64,000 bases of DNA from Thermoplasmata archaeon (GTDB lineage: Archaea > Thermoplasmatota > Thermoplasmata > Lutacidiplasmatales > UBA184), in contig DAHUYN010000001.1 of assembly GCA_027315165.1 (NCBI GenBank), positions 186,001-250,000 on the forward strand, given 5' to 3'. Below are positions 51,270-59,436 of the stretch, piece after piece (position 1 is the stretch's first letter; every line of letters begins with the position of its first letter). The position numbers were made by a program, and so were the translations under genes. The notes under the pieces were generated by a model that did no database searches, was not told where the DNA came from, and saw nothing but the letters and a program-made list of their open reading frames with translations.

Positions 51270-51694
51270 CCGAGGAAGGGGAGGCCCCCGACGTGTTCGT
51301 CCCCCTGCCGATGGCCGCGACGACGGCGCGAGGGGGGCCCGAGCCCGCGGTGGGGCCCCCGCCCGTCCTCACGGTCGTCTACGTGCGTTATCGCGATCCC
51401 AAGCCGCTCGAGTTCCCCGACCGGCCCGAGAAGCTCGGGGGCCCGATCTTCCACGCGGCGGGCGTGCGGTTGCGTGAGGACGAGACCTTCCTCGCGCTCG
51501 GTGAGGTCGCCTTCGCCGAGGAGAACGAGCCGCTCGTCCGACGGTACGGGCGCGATTTGTTCCCCGCCTACCGGAACATCCTCACGATCCCGAAGGCCGC
51601 GCTCGTCGAGCGCATCGACCTCGAGCTGCCCGCGCGACCGGGGGTGGCCCGAGGGGTCGGCGACGCGGGTACGGGTTCAAATGGACAATCGTAA
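51266..51694 (+). CDS. Hypothetical protein in the Dsr/Tus operon
   Basis: This 142-residue soluble protein has a Pro-rich N-terminus, then VLTVVYVRYRDPKPLEFPDR, GGPIFHAAGVRLREDETF and RNILTIPKAALVERIDLEL. It has a beta-rich, ordered appearance with no cysteines. The family is not recognised. ATGA overlap with the DsrH-like gene shows co-translation. It may be a partner of the DsrEFH-like complex. Confidence 0.5.
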   Translation: MTEEGEAPDVFVPLPMAATTARGGPEPAVGPPPVLTVVYVRYRDPKPLEFPDRPEKLGGPIFHAAGVRLREDETFLALGEVAFAEENEPLVRRYGRDLFPAYRNILTIPKAALVERIDLELPARPGVARGVGDAGTGSNGQS

Positions 51695-51739
51695 AGTCAA
51701 AATAGCGACGCGGCGTGGGCCGTGCGAGGGCTTCTCACA

Positions 51740-51976
51740 GTGACCGCTCCCGCGCCCCATGCCCGTCTCGACGCCCGTGGCCTGTTCTGCCCGATGCCGA
51801 TCCTCAAGGCGAGCGCCCTGATCGAGACGCTCCACGGGGGCGAGCTCTTGGAGGTCCTCGCCGACGACCCGGCCGCGCCGTCGGACTTCGTCGCCTTCTC
51901 CAAGCGCACCGGCCACACGCTCCGCGAGAACACGGAGTCGGGCGGCACCTACCGATTCGTCCTCGAGCACAAGTAG
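51740..51976 (+). CDS. tusA: TusA-family sulfur carrier
   Basis: This 78-residue TusA has the canonical LDARGLFCPMPILK motif; Cys17 carries persulfide. GTG 51740 is chosen because GAGGG lies ten bases upstream and a TATA-like AAAATAG lies at 51699-51705. A GTG at 51722 would add six residues. TusA feeds sulfur to DsrE-type proteins and to the sHdr complex. Confidence 0.9.
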   Translation: MTAPAPHARLDARGLFCPMPILKASALIETLHGGELLEVLADDPAAPSDFVAFSKRTGHTLRENTESGGTYRFVLEHK

Positions 51977-52002
51977 AACCAACGGAGGAAGTGGAAGGAA
52001 CC

Positions 52003-52458
52003 ATGACGGCGGGATCATCGGCGACGAGGGCCACGGAGACGATCGAGCACGCGAAGCAAGAGGGGAAGAAGTCGCTGATCCTCGTGGTCTCGAAAGGGGG
52101 CGCCGACATGGCCTACCCCTCGCTCATCCTCGCGACGACGGCCCGCGCCCTCGGCATGGACTCGCACATGTACTTCACCTTCTGGGGGATGCAGCTCCTC
52201 ACGCCCGAGGGCCGAAAGAAGTCGATGGACGTCTTCCCGCCCGAGATGCGCCAGGCGATCGCCGCGAAGTTCCCGACCATCGAGCAGTTCATGGCGCAGG
52301 CCAAGCAGGCCGGGGTCCACATCCACGCCTGCTCGCCGACGATGGACATGTTCGGCCTCACGAAGGCCAGCCTCGTCAACGAGGTCGACGACATCATCGG
52401 GGCGAGCACCTACCTCGAGCTCGCGTCGCGGCCGGACGCGCTGACCCTCTTCATCTAG
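52003..52458 (+). CDS. DsrE3-like protein (A type)
   Basis: This 151-residue DsrE-superfamily protein has SLILVVSKGGADMAYPSLIL, MDSHMYFTFWGMQLLTP and the cysteine loop VHIHACSPTMDMFGL (Cys110). Proteins of this kind sit beside tusA in sHdr-containing sulfur oxidisers and exchange thiosulfate or persulfide sulfur with TusA. GGAAGTGGAAGG lies before the ATG. Confidence 0.8.
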   Translation: MTAGSSATRATETIEHAKQEGKKSLILVVSKGGADMAYPSLILATTARALGMDSHMYFTFWGMQLLTPEGRKKSMDVFPPEMRQAIAAKFPTIEQFMAQAKQAGVHIHACSPTMDMFGLTKASLVNEVDDIIGASTYLELASRPDALTLFI

Positions 52459-52479
52459 CGAGGCGAGGGGGGAGCGCTC

Positions 52480-52917
52480 GTGACGACGGGCGAGGCCCCC
52501 CGCGCGGCGCAGATGGCGGTCGTCCTCACGGAGAGCGCGTCGGACAAGCTCCTGCCGGTGGCGACGCTCGTCAGCGGCGCCGTCGCGATGGGGATGCGCG
52601 TCGACATCTTCGCGAGCTACTGGGGCCTCACGGCGTTCCTCCGGGCGAACGCGACCGCGCCCGCGACGGTGAGCCCGGGCCACGGGCCCGAGGGCCTCGA
52701 GCTCGAGGAGAGGCTGCGCGCGAAGAAGGCGCCCTCCTGGCGCGCCCTCCTCGAGATGGCGCGGTCGATCGGGGAGGTCCACATCTACGCCTGCTCCCAG
52801 TCGATGGACCTCCTCGGACTCACCAAGGAGCAGCTCGACCCGATGGTCGAGAGCGTGAGCGGCGTCGCCACGTTCGTCGACCGGACCCGGGACGCGTCGG
52901 TGAGCTACTTCGTATGA
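52480..52917 (+). CDS. DsrE3-like protein (B type)
   Basis: This 145-residue paralogue of the preceding gene has MGMRVDIFASYWGLTAF and VHIYACSQSMDLLGL with the matching cysteine. It probably forms a heteromer with its neighbour, as DsrE3 A/B pairs do. It starts at GTG 52480 after GAGGGGGGA. Its stop overlaps the second tusA-like gene by four bases. Confidence 0.75.
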   Translation: MTTGEAPRAAQMAVVLTESASDKLLPVATLVSGAVAMGMRVDIFASYWGLTAFLRANATAPATVSPGHGPEGLELEERLRAKKAPSWRALLEMARSIGEVHIYACSQSMDLLGLTKEQLDPMVESVSGVATFVDRTRDASVSYFV

Positions 52918-53186
52918 CCGAGAGCGAGCTGGCGCCGGCCGAGGGCCGCGCCGCGCAAAAGCGGCTCGTCGTCGACGCTCGAGGGAGCTGGTGTCCGGGC
53001 CCGCTCATGGAGCTCGTACGCGTGATCCAGGAGGAGCCGGCGGGGACCGAGTTCGAGCTCCTGTCGAGCGACGAGGGCTCCCGCAAGGACATCCCGATGT
53101 GGCTCGAGAAGGCGGGTCACCAGCTCGTCGAGATGACGCCGGAGAGCGGGTTCGACCGTTACGTAGTGCGGAAGACGCACGACTGA
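52914..53186 (+). CDS. TusA-like sulfur carrier, second copy
   Basis: This 90-residue protein has VVDARGSWCPGPLMELVRVI, with the catalytic Cys27 in CPGP instead of the usual CPxP with Met, and the typical SDEGSRKDIPMWLEKAGH. The CPGP form is common in archaeal TusA/YedF-type proteins beside SQR. It overlaps the DsrE3 B-type gene and precedes SQR by 19 bases. Confidence 0.85.
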   Translation: MTESELAPAEGRAAQKRLVVDARGSWCPGPLMELVRVIQEEPAGTEFELLSSDEGSRKDIPMWLEKAGHQLVEMTPESGFDRYVVRKTHD

Positions 53187-53205
53187 TAGGTACCGAGGGG
53201 CAACG

Positions 53206-54354
53206 ATGTCAAAGCAGGTAGTGATCGTGGGCGGCGGGATCGGCGGAACGACGGTGGCGAACCGGATTCGCAGGGCGCTCGAGCCGGAGGTGGCGAGCGG
53301 GCAGGTGCAGATCCAGCTCGTGGACCGCGACGGCGTGCACGCCTACCAGCCGGGCTACCTCATGGTGGTCTTCGAGAAGATGCGCCCCGAGGAGACCCGA
53401 CGCGACGAGCGCGACCTCCTCCACAAGTCGATCCAGCTCGTCAAGGCCGAGGTCGAGAAGGTCGACACGGGCGCGAACAAGGTCGTGCTCAAGGGCGGGC
53501 GCGAGCTCGCCTACGACGTCTTGGTCCTCGCGAGCGGCTCGGTGATCCACCCCGAGCTCACGCCGGGGTTCGTCGAGGGAGCCCACAGCTTCTACGACCT
53601 CGCCAACGCGCAGAAGCTGCGGTCCGCGCTGCATGCCTTCAACGGCGGCAAGATCGTCGTCTCCGTCGCGGGGATGCCGTACAAGTGCCCCGTCGCGCCG
53701 CTCGAGGTGACGTTCATGCTTGACGACTACCTCAGGGGCCGCGGGCTCCGCGACAAGACCGAGCTCCACTACACCTATCCGATCCCGAAGGTCTTCGGGA
53801 TCGACACCGTCGCACAGCCGATGCAGCGGTTGATGGGGGAGCGGGGCGTGACCGTCCACGTCCCCTTCAACGTCGACAAGATCGACCCCGCGACCAAGAC
53901 CGTCAAGGGCGTCGAAGGCGAGACGATCCCCTTTGACCTCCTCATCGCGATCCCGCCCCACCGGGGCGCGGACTTCCTCGCGGCCTCGGGCCTCGGGGAC
54001 AAGGGCAACTGGATCCCGACGGACCGCTACTCGCTCAAGGCGGAGGGGAAGGAGAACGTCTTCGTCGTCGGCGACGCGACGAACATCCCGATCTCGAAGG
54101 CGGGGTCGACGGCCGACTACGAGGCGGAGGTCGTGACGCAGAACGTCGCCGCGCTGGTCCGCGGCGAGGCGCCGACCGCCCGGTACGAGGGTCGCGTCTA
54201 CTGCTGGATCATGACGGGGCTCTCCCAGGCGACGTACATCAAGTTCGACTACCTGCACCCGCCGCACCCGCCGACGCCGTCGTTCGCGCACTACTGGAAC
54301 AAGGTCGTCTACAACCGGACCTACTGGGACCTCACGGCGCGGGCGCTCTTCTGA
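53206..54354 (+). CDS. sqr: Sulfide:quinone oxidoreductase-like flavoprotein
   Basis: This 382-residue flavoprotein has the N-terminal FAD loop VVIVGGGIGGTTVANRI, HAYQPGYLMVVFEK, Cys161 in GMPYKCPVAPLE and Cys333 in RVYCWIM, the likely redox pair, and KENVFVVGDATNIPISKAGS. It matches the SQR family that oxidises sulfide to polysulfide or persulfide and reduces membrane quinone. Its neighbours, TusA-like and DUF1641, support the call. A strong GGTACCGAGGGGCAACG context precedes the ATG. Confidence 0.87.
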   Translation: MSKQVVIVGGGIGGTTVANRIRRALEPEVASGQVQIQLVDRDGVHAYQPGYLMVVFEKMRPEETRRDERDLLHKSIQLVKAEVEKVDTGANKVVLKGGRELAYDVLVLASGSVIHPELTPGFVEGAHSFYDLANAQKLRSALHAFNGGKIVVSVAGMPYKCPVAPLEVTFMLDDYLRGRGLRDKTELHYTYPIPKVFGIDTVAQPMQRLMGERGVTVHVPFNVDKIDPATKTVKGVEGETIPFDLLIAIPPHRGADFLAASGLGDKGNWIPTDRYSLKAEGKENVFVVGDATNIPISKAGSTADYEAEVVTQNVAALVRGEAPTARYEGRVYCWIMTGLSQATYIKFDYLHPPHPPTPSFAHYWNKVVYNRTYWDLTARALF

Positions 54355-54363
54355 GGGTCGAGG

Positions 54364-55065
54364 ATGTCGGCCACCTCGACCCCGCCCACCGCGCCGTCGG
54401 CCCCCGCGACCCCGACGCCCCCCCCGGACCCGGCCGCCGCGATGCAGCAGTTCTCCGAGCACCTCGCCCGATGGCAGGCTGACGGGACCCTCGACAAGCT
54501 CTACGGCCTCGCCGAGGGGGTCGTCGGCATCTCGGACGCCGTCACCGACCGGATGCTCGCCTCGGCCGGCTCGACGCTGCTCGGGGCGCTCTCGCTCCTG
54601 GACTGGGTCGCGCAGGACGAGCGGCGACGCGATGCGCTCCTGTTCGTCGTCGACCGCCTCGCCGAGTGGAAGGAGACGGGCGCCCTCGAGACGCTCGCGA
54701 ACCTCGCCGAGGGGCTCGTCGGGGTCACGCAGGCGAGCACCGACCACATGGTCGCGCACGCCGGCGCCTCCGCGATCGGCTGGATGCAGTTCGTCGAGTC
54801 GCTTCCCCCGCGCCACGAGATCGAGACCGTCGTCCACGCCGCGGTGAAGGCCGGCCCGTCGATCGAGCTGCTCTCCGACTCCTCGGCGGTGCTCTCGGAC
54901 CCGGCGCTCCGCGAGAAGGCGCTCAAGGAGATTCCGGACGTCTCGGGCGTCTTCGCCGTCGGCCGCGCGCTGCGCGACCCGGAGACGCAGCAGGGGCTCA
55001 AGATGCTCCTCGCGCTGATGAAGCAGCTCGGACGCCGCGCGGGCGCGCCGTCGACGACGCGGTAG
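54364..55065 (+). CDS. DUF1641 protein partner of SQR
   Basis: This 233-residue helical protein has a Pro-rich head, two similar halves (GTLDKLYGLAEGVVGISDAV and GALETLANLAEGLVGVTQAS) and the family signature DPETQQGLKMLLALMKQLG. DUF1641 genes are commonly next to SQR-type flavoproteins and may anchor or regulate them. It follows sqr by nine bases. Confidence 0.82.
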   Translation: MSATSTPPTAPSAPATPTPPPDPAAAMQQFSEHLARWQADGTLDKLYGLAEGVVGISDAVTDRMLASAGSTLLGALSLLDWVAQDERRRDALLFVVDRLAEWKETGALETLANLAEGLVGVTQASTDHMVAHAGASAIGWMQFVESLPPRHEIETVVHAAVKAGPSIELLSDSSAVLSDPALREKALKEIPDVSGVFAVGRALRDPETQQGLKMLLALMKQLGRRAGAPSTTR

Positions 55066-55072
55066 CCCCGGC

Positions 55073-55465
55073 ATGACCGGCGCTCCACAAGACCCCGCCG
55101 ACGCCGAGGCGTGTCCGGTCGCCCCGACGCTGTGGCTGAGGCTCGAGGCCGACGGGACGTACCGGGTCGGGCTCACGACGACCGCGGCCCGCCGCGCCGG
55201 CGCGATCGTCCACTACCGGGGTCCCGTCGCCGGTCGGGCCTACGCGGCGCGGGAGCCGGCGGCCTCGCTCGAGTCCGAGAAGTGGGTCGAGCACCTCGCG
55301 CTCCCGCTGCCCGGTACGGTCGTCGAGGTGAACCCGCTCCCCACGGCCGACCCGGGGCTCCTCAACCGCGACCCCGAGGGCGCCGGCTGGCTCTGCCGCG
55401 TCCTCGCGGGCCCGACCGACGGGCGCGCCGCGCCCCCGAGCGTCCCGACGGGGGCGCCCGAGTGA
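55073..55465 (+). CDS. GcvH-like lipoate-binding protein, plus-strand copy
   Basis: This 130-residue lipoyl-domain protein has the lipoylation loop SLESEKWVEHLALPLPGTVV with Lys70, then VEVNPLPTADPGLLNRDPEG as in GcvH. No glycine-cleavage genes are present, and lipoate ligases and sHdr are adjacent. It is therefore probably an LbpA-type protein for sulfur oxidation. It is more divergent than the copy at 58040. Confidence 0.78.
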   Translation: MTGAPQDPADAEACPVAPTLWLRLEADGTYRVGLTTTAARRAGAIVHYRGPVAGRAYAAREPAASLESEKWVEHLALPLPGTVVEVNPLPTADPGLLNRDPEGAGWLCRVLAGPTDGRAAPPSVPTGAPE

Positions 55466-56493
55466 GCCTCGAGCCGAGTGACGAGGCCCGCCCCGGGCGG
55501 CTCCCCTCGTGGCGCCTTCTCGACCTCGGCCGGTGCGCGCCGGCGCGGGCCCAGGCGTTCGTCGAGGCCGTCGCGGTCTCCGTCGGCGAGGGCCGCGTGC
55601 CGAACACGCTCGTCCTCGCCCAGCCGTCGGCCCCGTACCTCTCCCTCGGCTTCCACCAGTCGTTCCACGAGGAGCTCGACCCCGGGTTCCTCGAGCGTCG
55701 CCGGATCCCCGTCCTTCGCCGCGTCGAGGGCGGCGGGACGACCTACCTCGATCCGGATCAGTGGTTCTTCCAGCTCGCCTACCGCGACGAGGGCGGAGGT
55801 CGCGGGGGCCCGGAGGACCTCAAACGCTTCCTGCGGGGGCCCGTCGCGGCCGCGCGCTCGCTCGGCCTGTCGGCGGAGCTCCGGGCCCCGAGCGACCTCG
55901 TCGTCGGCGGCCGCAAGGTCTCGGGCAACGCGGGCGGCGACTGGGAGGGGGCGCACCTCGTCGTCGGGGGGTTCCTGCTCGGGGCCGACGTGCGCGCGAT
56001 GGCCGACGCGCTCCGACTGCCGCATCCCGCGCTCCGCCCCCTGCTCCGGGGTCTCGTGGCCCGCGAGGTGACGTCGTGGGAGGAGGCGGTCGGCGTGCGG
56101 CCGCCATGGGAGCGCTTCCGGCAGGCGCTCGCGAGCGCCATCGCGACGGAAGGCCGTTTTGAGGCGCGGACGGGAGCGCCGACCCCCGCCGAAGAGGCGC
56201 GTTTCCTCGAGGAGACGCTCCCGAGGCACTCCGATCCGGCCTGGCGGGAGCTCCCGCCCGCGCCGCGACGCGCGGGGTCCCTCGTCCGGCGACTGCGGAT
56301 CGCCGGACCTCACGGGCTCCTCGTCTTTCGCGGGAGCGGCGAGCACCTCGCCGCGATCGTCGACGGCGACCGCCTCGTCGAGGCGTACCGCGTCGGCGAC
56401 GGGCCGACGGACGCGCTCGAGGAGCTCGGCGAGGACGGCGACGGGCGCGCCGCCGTCGCCGAGCTCGTCGCGTCGACGCCGTCGTTCGCCTAG
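55462..56493 (+). CDS. Lipoate-protein ligase-like enzyme 1
   Basis: This 343-residue protein of the LplA/BirA fold has PSAPYLSLGFHQSFHEE, RRVEGGGTTYLDPDQWFFQL and SDLVVGGRKVSGNAGGDW. The last carries the catalytic-type lysine (GRKVSGN). A C-terminal ~100-residue accessory domain follows. It starts at GTG overlapping the lipoate-binding protein stop, so carrier and ligase are paired. It converges with and overlaps ligase 2 by four bases. Confidence 0.82.
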   Translation: MSLEPSDEARPGRLPSWRLLDLGRCAPARAQAFVEAVAVSVGEGRVPNTLVLAQPSAPYLSLGFHQSFHEELDPGFLERRRIPVLRRVEGGGTTYLDPDQWFFQLAYRDEGGGRGGPEDLKRFLRGPVAAARSLGLSAELRAPSDLVVGGRKVSGNAGGDWEGAHLVVGGFLLGADVRAMADALRLPHPALRPLLRGLVAREVTSWEEAVGVRPPWERFRQALASAIATEGRFEARTGAPTPAEEARFLEETLPRHSDPAWRELPPAPRRAGSLVRRLRIAGPHGLLVFRGSGEHLAAIVDGDRLVEAYRVGDGPTDALEELGEDGDGRAAVAELVASTPSFA

Positions 56494-57614
56494 CTCGAGC
56501 TCGGCCGGAGCGCCGAGGCGGCGAGGATCGCCTCGACGAGGTCGTCTCGAGAGGCGCCGAGGAGGTGGACGCGAGCCTGCCCGAACCACGCGTCGACGGC
56601 GCGCCCGAGCGCGGCGGCCTCGAGGGGCGTCCCGACGAGCGCACCCTCGAGCTCGGGGAGCCGTCCGTCGAACGGCTGGCTGAAGAAATCCCCCGACAGC
56701 TGGAGCTCGGCGATCGTGTCCCCGCGCCGCAGGAGCGTCACGCGGAGGAGCTTGGCGCCCTTTCTGTCCACGCGCGAGAGGACGGCCTCGTGCGAGATCT
56801 TGACGGCGCGGCCCTCGACGGGCGCGCCGGCGAGCCCGGGGTGGGCCCGGTCCTTGAGGAACGTCCAGTCGTCGCGCGTGCGCTCTTGGCGCAACCTCGC
56901 GAGGGCCGCCGCCTCCTCCTCGGTCAGCCCGGCGTCGGCCCAGAGGACGCCGAGGTCCCTTCCGAACGCCTCCTTCAGGAGCCGACCGACCTCGGCCCGG
57001 TCCGGGAGCCGGCCGGTCTCTCGGCGCACCGAGGTGACCCACTCGGCCATCCCTTGCGCGAGCTTCCCGCGGAACTTCTCGTCGGGCACCTTGAGGACGC
57101 GGCTCATCTCCTCGACGTCGAGGTCGAGGAGGATGTCGCCGACGAAGACGTGGCTCCCGTCGAGCGTCATCGCGCCGTTCGCGCTGACCTTCCTCCCGCC
57201 GACGGCGAGGTCGTTGACGCCGGAGCGCTCCGCCGCGACGCCGAGCCGGGCGAGGACCGCGCGGACCGGCTCGAGATAGCGCGCGTAGAGCTCCTGGATC
57301 CCCTTCGTCGTCCCGGGGGCGCCGTCGGGGACGACGGCCATGTAGTCCTGCTCCCAGGGTCCGTCCAAGATCGCGCCGCCGCCCACGACCCGGCGCACGA
57401 GCGGGATGCCGCGAGCGCGGCAGTAGGCGACGTCGACCTCCCGCTCCGCCTCCTGGTGGAACCCGACGTTCGCGAACGGGGCGCTGGGATGCAGCAGGAT
57501 CACCGTCGGGGGGGACCGACCGGCGCCGACGGGGCCGGCGAGCGCGACGAAGACGTTGACCATCGTCGGGCCGTCGACACCGCCCAGGTCGAGCCAGCGC
57601 CAGGGGGTCGGCAT
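56490..57614 (-). CDS. Lipoate-protein ligase-like enzyme 2
   Basis: This 374-residue LplA-type protein has PSAPFANVGFHQEAEREVDV, RRVVGGGAILDGPWEQDY and NDLAVGGRKVSANGAMTLDG (catalytic Lys in GRKVSAN). A long C-terminal domain (about 250-374) resembles the LplB-type accessory part and includes GKLLRVTLLRRGD-like strands. It is last in the sHdr operon and probably attaches lipoate or its octanoyl precursor to LbpA. Confidence 0.82.
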   Translation of the reverse strand: MPTPWRWLDLGGVDGPTMVNVFVALAGPVGAGRSPPTVILLHPSAPFANVGFHQEAEREVDVAYCRARGIPLVRRVVGGGAILDGPWEQDYMAVVPDGAPGTTKGIQELYARYLEPVRAVLARLGVAAERSGVNDLAVGGRKVSANGAMTLDGSHVFVGDILLDLDVEEMSRVLKVPDEKFRGKLAQGMAEWVTSVRRETGRLPDRAEVGRLLKEAFGRDLGVLWADAGLTEEEAAALARLRQERTRDDWTFLKDRAHPGLAGAPVEGRAVKISHEAVLSRVDRKGAKLLRVTLLRRGDTIAELQLSGDFFSQPFDGRLPELEGALVGTPLEAAALGRAVDAWFGQARVHLLGASRDDLVEAILAASALRPSSS

Positions 57615-57632
57615 GGCGAGGACCGCCGCTCC

Positions 57633-58028
57633 CTAGAAGGAGATCACGGAGTCGGCGTCGAGCGCGAGGTCGGCGAGCGTCGCCGACCCGACGAGCTTCA
57701 CGCCGTCGATCATCTCGTCCGCCGGTATCTCGCACAGGTCGCGGCAGCTCTCGGCGCACGCGAGGAACTTCACGCCGTTCTCGAGCGCCATGTCGACGAA
57801 CTGCTTGAGATTCCCGCCCTTCTTGAGCGGGACCTTCTCCGCGGCCCCCTTCCGGAGGAGCTCGGGGCCGTGCATGAGGAAGTACATCGTCGTGTCGATC
57901 TCCATCGCCGCCATCAGGGCGGCCGTGTAGAACGGCGCGTAGGTCTTGTCCGGGTCCTCGGGCCCGGTCGTCATCACGAGAAGGATCTTCTTCCCCTCGG
58001 GGTCGCTCGGTGCGGTCGTGTCGGACAT
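57633..58028 (-). CDS. DsrE-like protein in the sHdr operon
   Basis: This 131-residue DsrE-fold protein has KKILLVMTTGPEDPDKTYAP, FYTAALMAAMEIDTTMYFLM and a cysteine cluster VKFLACAESCRDLCEI that could carry persulfide. ATG 58028 gives the family N-terminus. It lies 11 bases after lbpA. Confidence 0.8.
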   Translation of the reverse strand: MSDTTAPSDPEGKKILLVMTTGPEDPDKTYAPFYTAALMAAMEIDTTMYFLMHGPELLRKGAAEKVPLKKGGNLKQFVDMALENGVKFLACAESCRDLCEIPADEMIDGVKLVGSATLADLALDADSVISF

Positions 58029-58039
58029 CGCCCTCTCCC

Positions 58040-58489
58040 TCAGCCCTGGCACCGCATGCAGCGGATGTGGTCGCGTTCGAGGATCTCCTTGAACTTGGCG
58101 AGCGCCGCCTCGCCGCGCAGGAGCGTCGTGACCTCAACGGGGTTCGTCGCCGTCATGACGACGATCCAGCCGCGGCCGTAGGGGTCCGTGTTCAGGAGCG
58201 AGGGGTCCTTCTCGACCTCGGCGTTCGACTCGACGACCGTCCCGGTGACCGGCGCCATGACGGGGCCGGCCCATTTTCCGCTCTCGACGGTCGCGATCGG
58301 CTTGCCGCGCTCGCGGCTCGTGCCCGCCGCCTTGATGCGGACGTGGAGGACCTTCCCCGCGCGCGTCTGGGCCGGGTCGGTGAGGCCGACCGTGAGGCGG
58401 TCGCCCTCGACCCGGACCCAGGTCATCTGGGTCCGCTCGATGAAGTAGGCCCGGTCGTCGGGGAACTCGCAGCCGTTCAGGATCGCCAT
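58040..58489 (-). CDS. lbpA: Lipoate-binding protein LbpA of the sHdr system
   Basis: This 149-residue GcvH-related protein has the lipoyl loop ATVESGKWAGPVMAPVTGTV with Lys72, and SLLNTDPYGRGWIVVM. The start MAILNGCEFPDDRAYFIERT resembles LbpA rather than GcvH. It ends with HIRCMRCQG, a CxxC tail (Cys144, Cys147) not expected in GcvH. LbpA is an essential partner of sHdr in sulfur oxidation. The ATG follows the hdrB2 stop by 11 bases. Confidence 0.88.
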   Translation of the reverse strand: MAILNGCEFPDDRAYFIERTQMTWVRVEGDRLTVGLTDPAQTRAGKVLHVRIKAAGTSRERGKPIATVESGKWAGPVMAPVTGTVVESNAEVEKDPSLLNTDPYGRGWIVVMTATNPVEVTTLLRGEAALAKFKEILERDHIRCMRCQG

Positions 58490-58500
58490 TGTGGTTGCTC

Positions 58501-59436
58501 CTAGGAGAACCCCTTCGCGCGGAGGAAGAGGTCCGGACGAGAAAAGTTGTTCGCGAGCCGCGCGGCGCGCAGGCTCGAGCCGAAGGCGAGGCTCATCAGC
58601 TGCGTGAAGTAGGCGACGGGACGGAGGACCTCGGGCCCGAACTGGGTCCGGATCCGGTCGAGGTGGTTCTCGATGTTGATCTGCCCGAGCGGGCAGATCG
58701 TCGCGACCAGGTCGGCGCCCGCGCGCTGGGCCTCGTTGAGGATCGAGGCGCTGAAGGCGACGGAGACCTCGAGGTCGCTGATCGCGTGCCCGCCGCCGCA
58801 GCAGATCGTCTTCGCCGCGTAGTCCTTGACGACGCGCGCCCCGCACGCCTCGAGAAGCTCGTCGAGGAAGTGCGGGTGCTCCGGGTCGTCGGTGCCCGGG
58901 ACCTTGCCGACGCCCGTGTAGCGCTTCGGTCTCGTGTAGAGGCAGCCGTAGTACGGCGCGATCGTGAGACCCTCGAGGGGCCGACGGACGCGGGCCCGGA
59001 CCTTTTCGGCCCCGGCGCGCTGGTAGATGAACTCGAGGACGTGCTGGACCGAGGCGGTGCCGTCGTACGCCGGCGCCCCGCCCCGCTCGAGCGTCGTGTT
59101 GATCCGCGTGCGCGTCGCGGGCTCGCTCACCGCATCGTTCGCGCGCGTGAGCGAGTAGACGCACCCGTTGCAGGCGGCGACGACCTGGTGCCGGCCCATC
59201 GACCGCGCCAGCGCGAGGTTCCGCGCGGGGAGCGCGACGGAGACGTCCTGGCTCAGGTTCTTCACCTCGGTCGCGCCGCAGCAGTTGTAGTCGACGATCC
59301 GGTCGAGGGAGAGCCCGAGGGCCCGGAGCACCTGCTGGCTCGAGACCTCGTAGGCCTTGCCGAGCCCGTCCAGCGAGCAGCCCGGGTAGTAGGCCGGGAC
59401 CGCGTCGGTGGGCCCGCGCGACGGCGCCGCGCTCAT
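58501..59436 (-). CDS. hdrB2: HdrB2 subunit of the sHdr complex
   Basis: This 311-residue protein has two CCG domains. The first is complete: Cys20, Cys52-Cys53, Cys89 and Cys92 (CNGC). The second has Cys165, Cys212-Cys213 and Cys248, but Gly251 stands where the last cysteine should be (CPLGQ). Noncubane [4Fe-4S] clusters at CCG sites perform thiol or disulfide chemistry. Its GTG/ATG overlaps the hdrC2 stop. Confidence 0.92.
   Translation of the reverse strand: MSAAPSRGPTDAVPAYYPGCSLDGLGKAYEVSSQQVLRALGLSLDRIVDYNCCGATEVKNLSQDVSVALPARNLALARSMGRHQVVAACNGCVYSLTRANDAVSEPATRTRINTTLERGGAPAYDGTASVQHVLEFIYQRAGAEKVRARVRRPLEGLTIAPYYGCLYTRPKRYTGVGKVPGTDDPEHPHFLDELLEACGARVVKDYAAKTICCGGGHAISDLEVSVAFSASILNEAQRAGADLVATICPLGQINIENHLDRIRTQFGPEVLRPVAYFTQLMSLAFGSSLRAARLANNFSRPDLFLRAKGFS

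Noticed and set aside
55240-58137. 965-codon minus-strand frame over the lipoate genes
   Set aside because: Low complexity and overlaps six recognisable genes in other frames.
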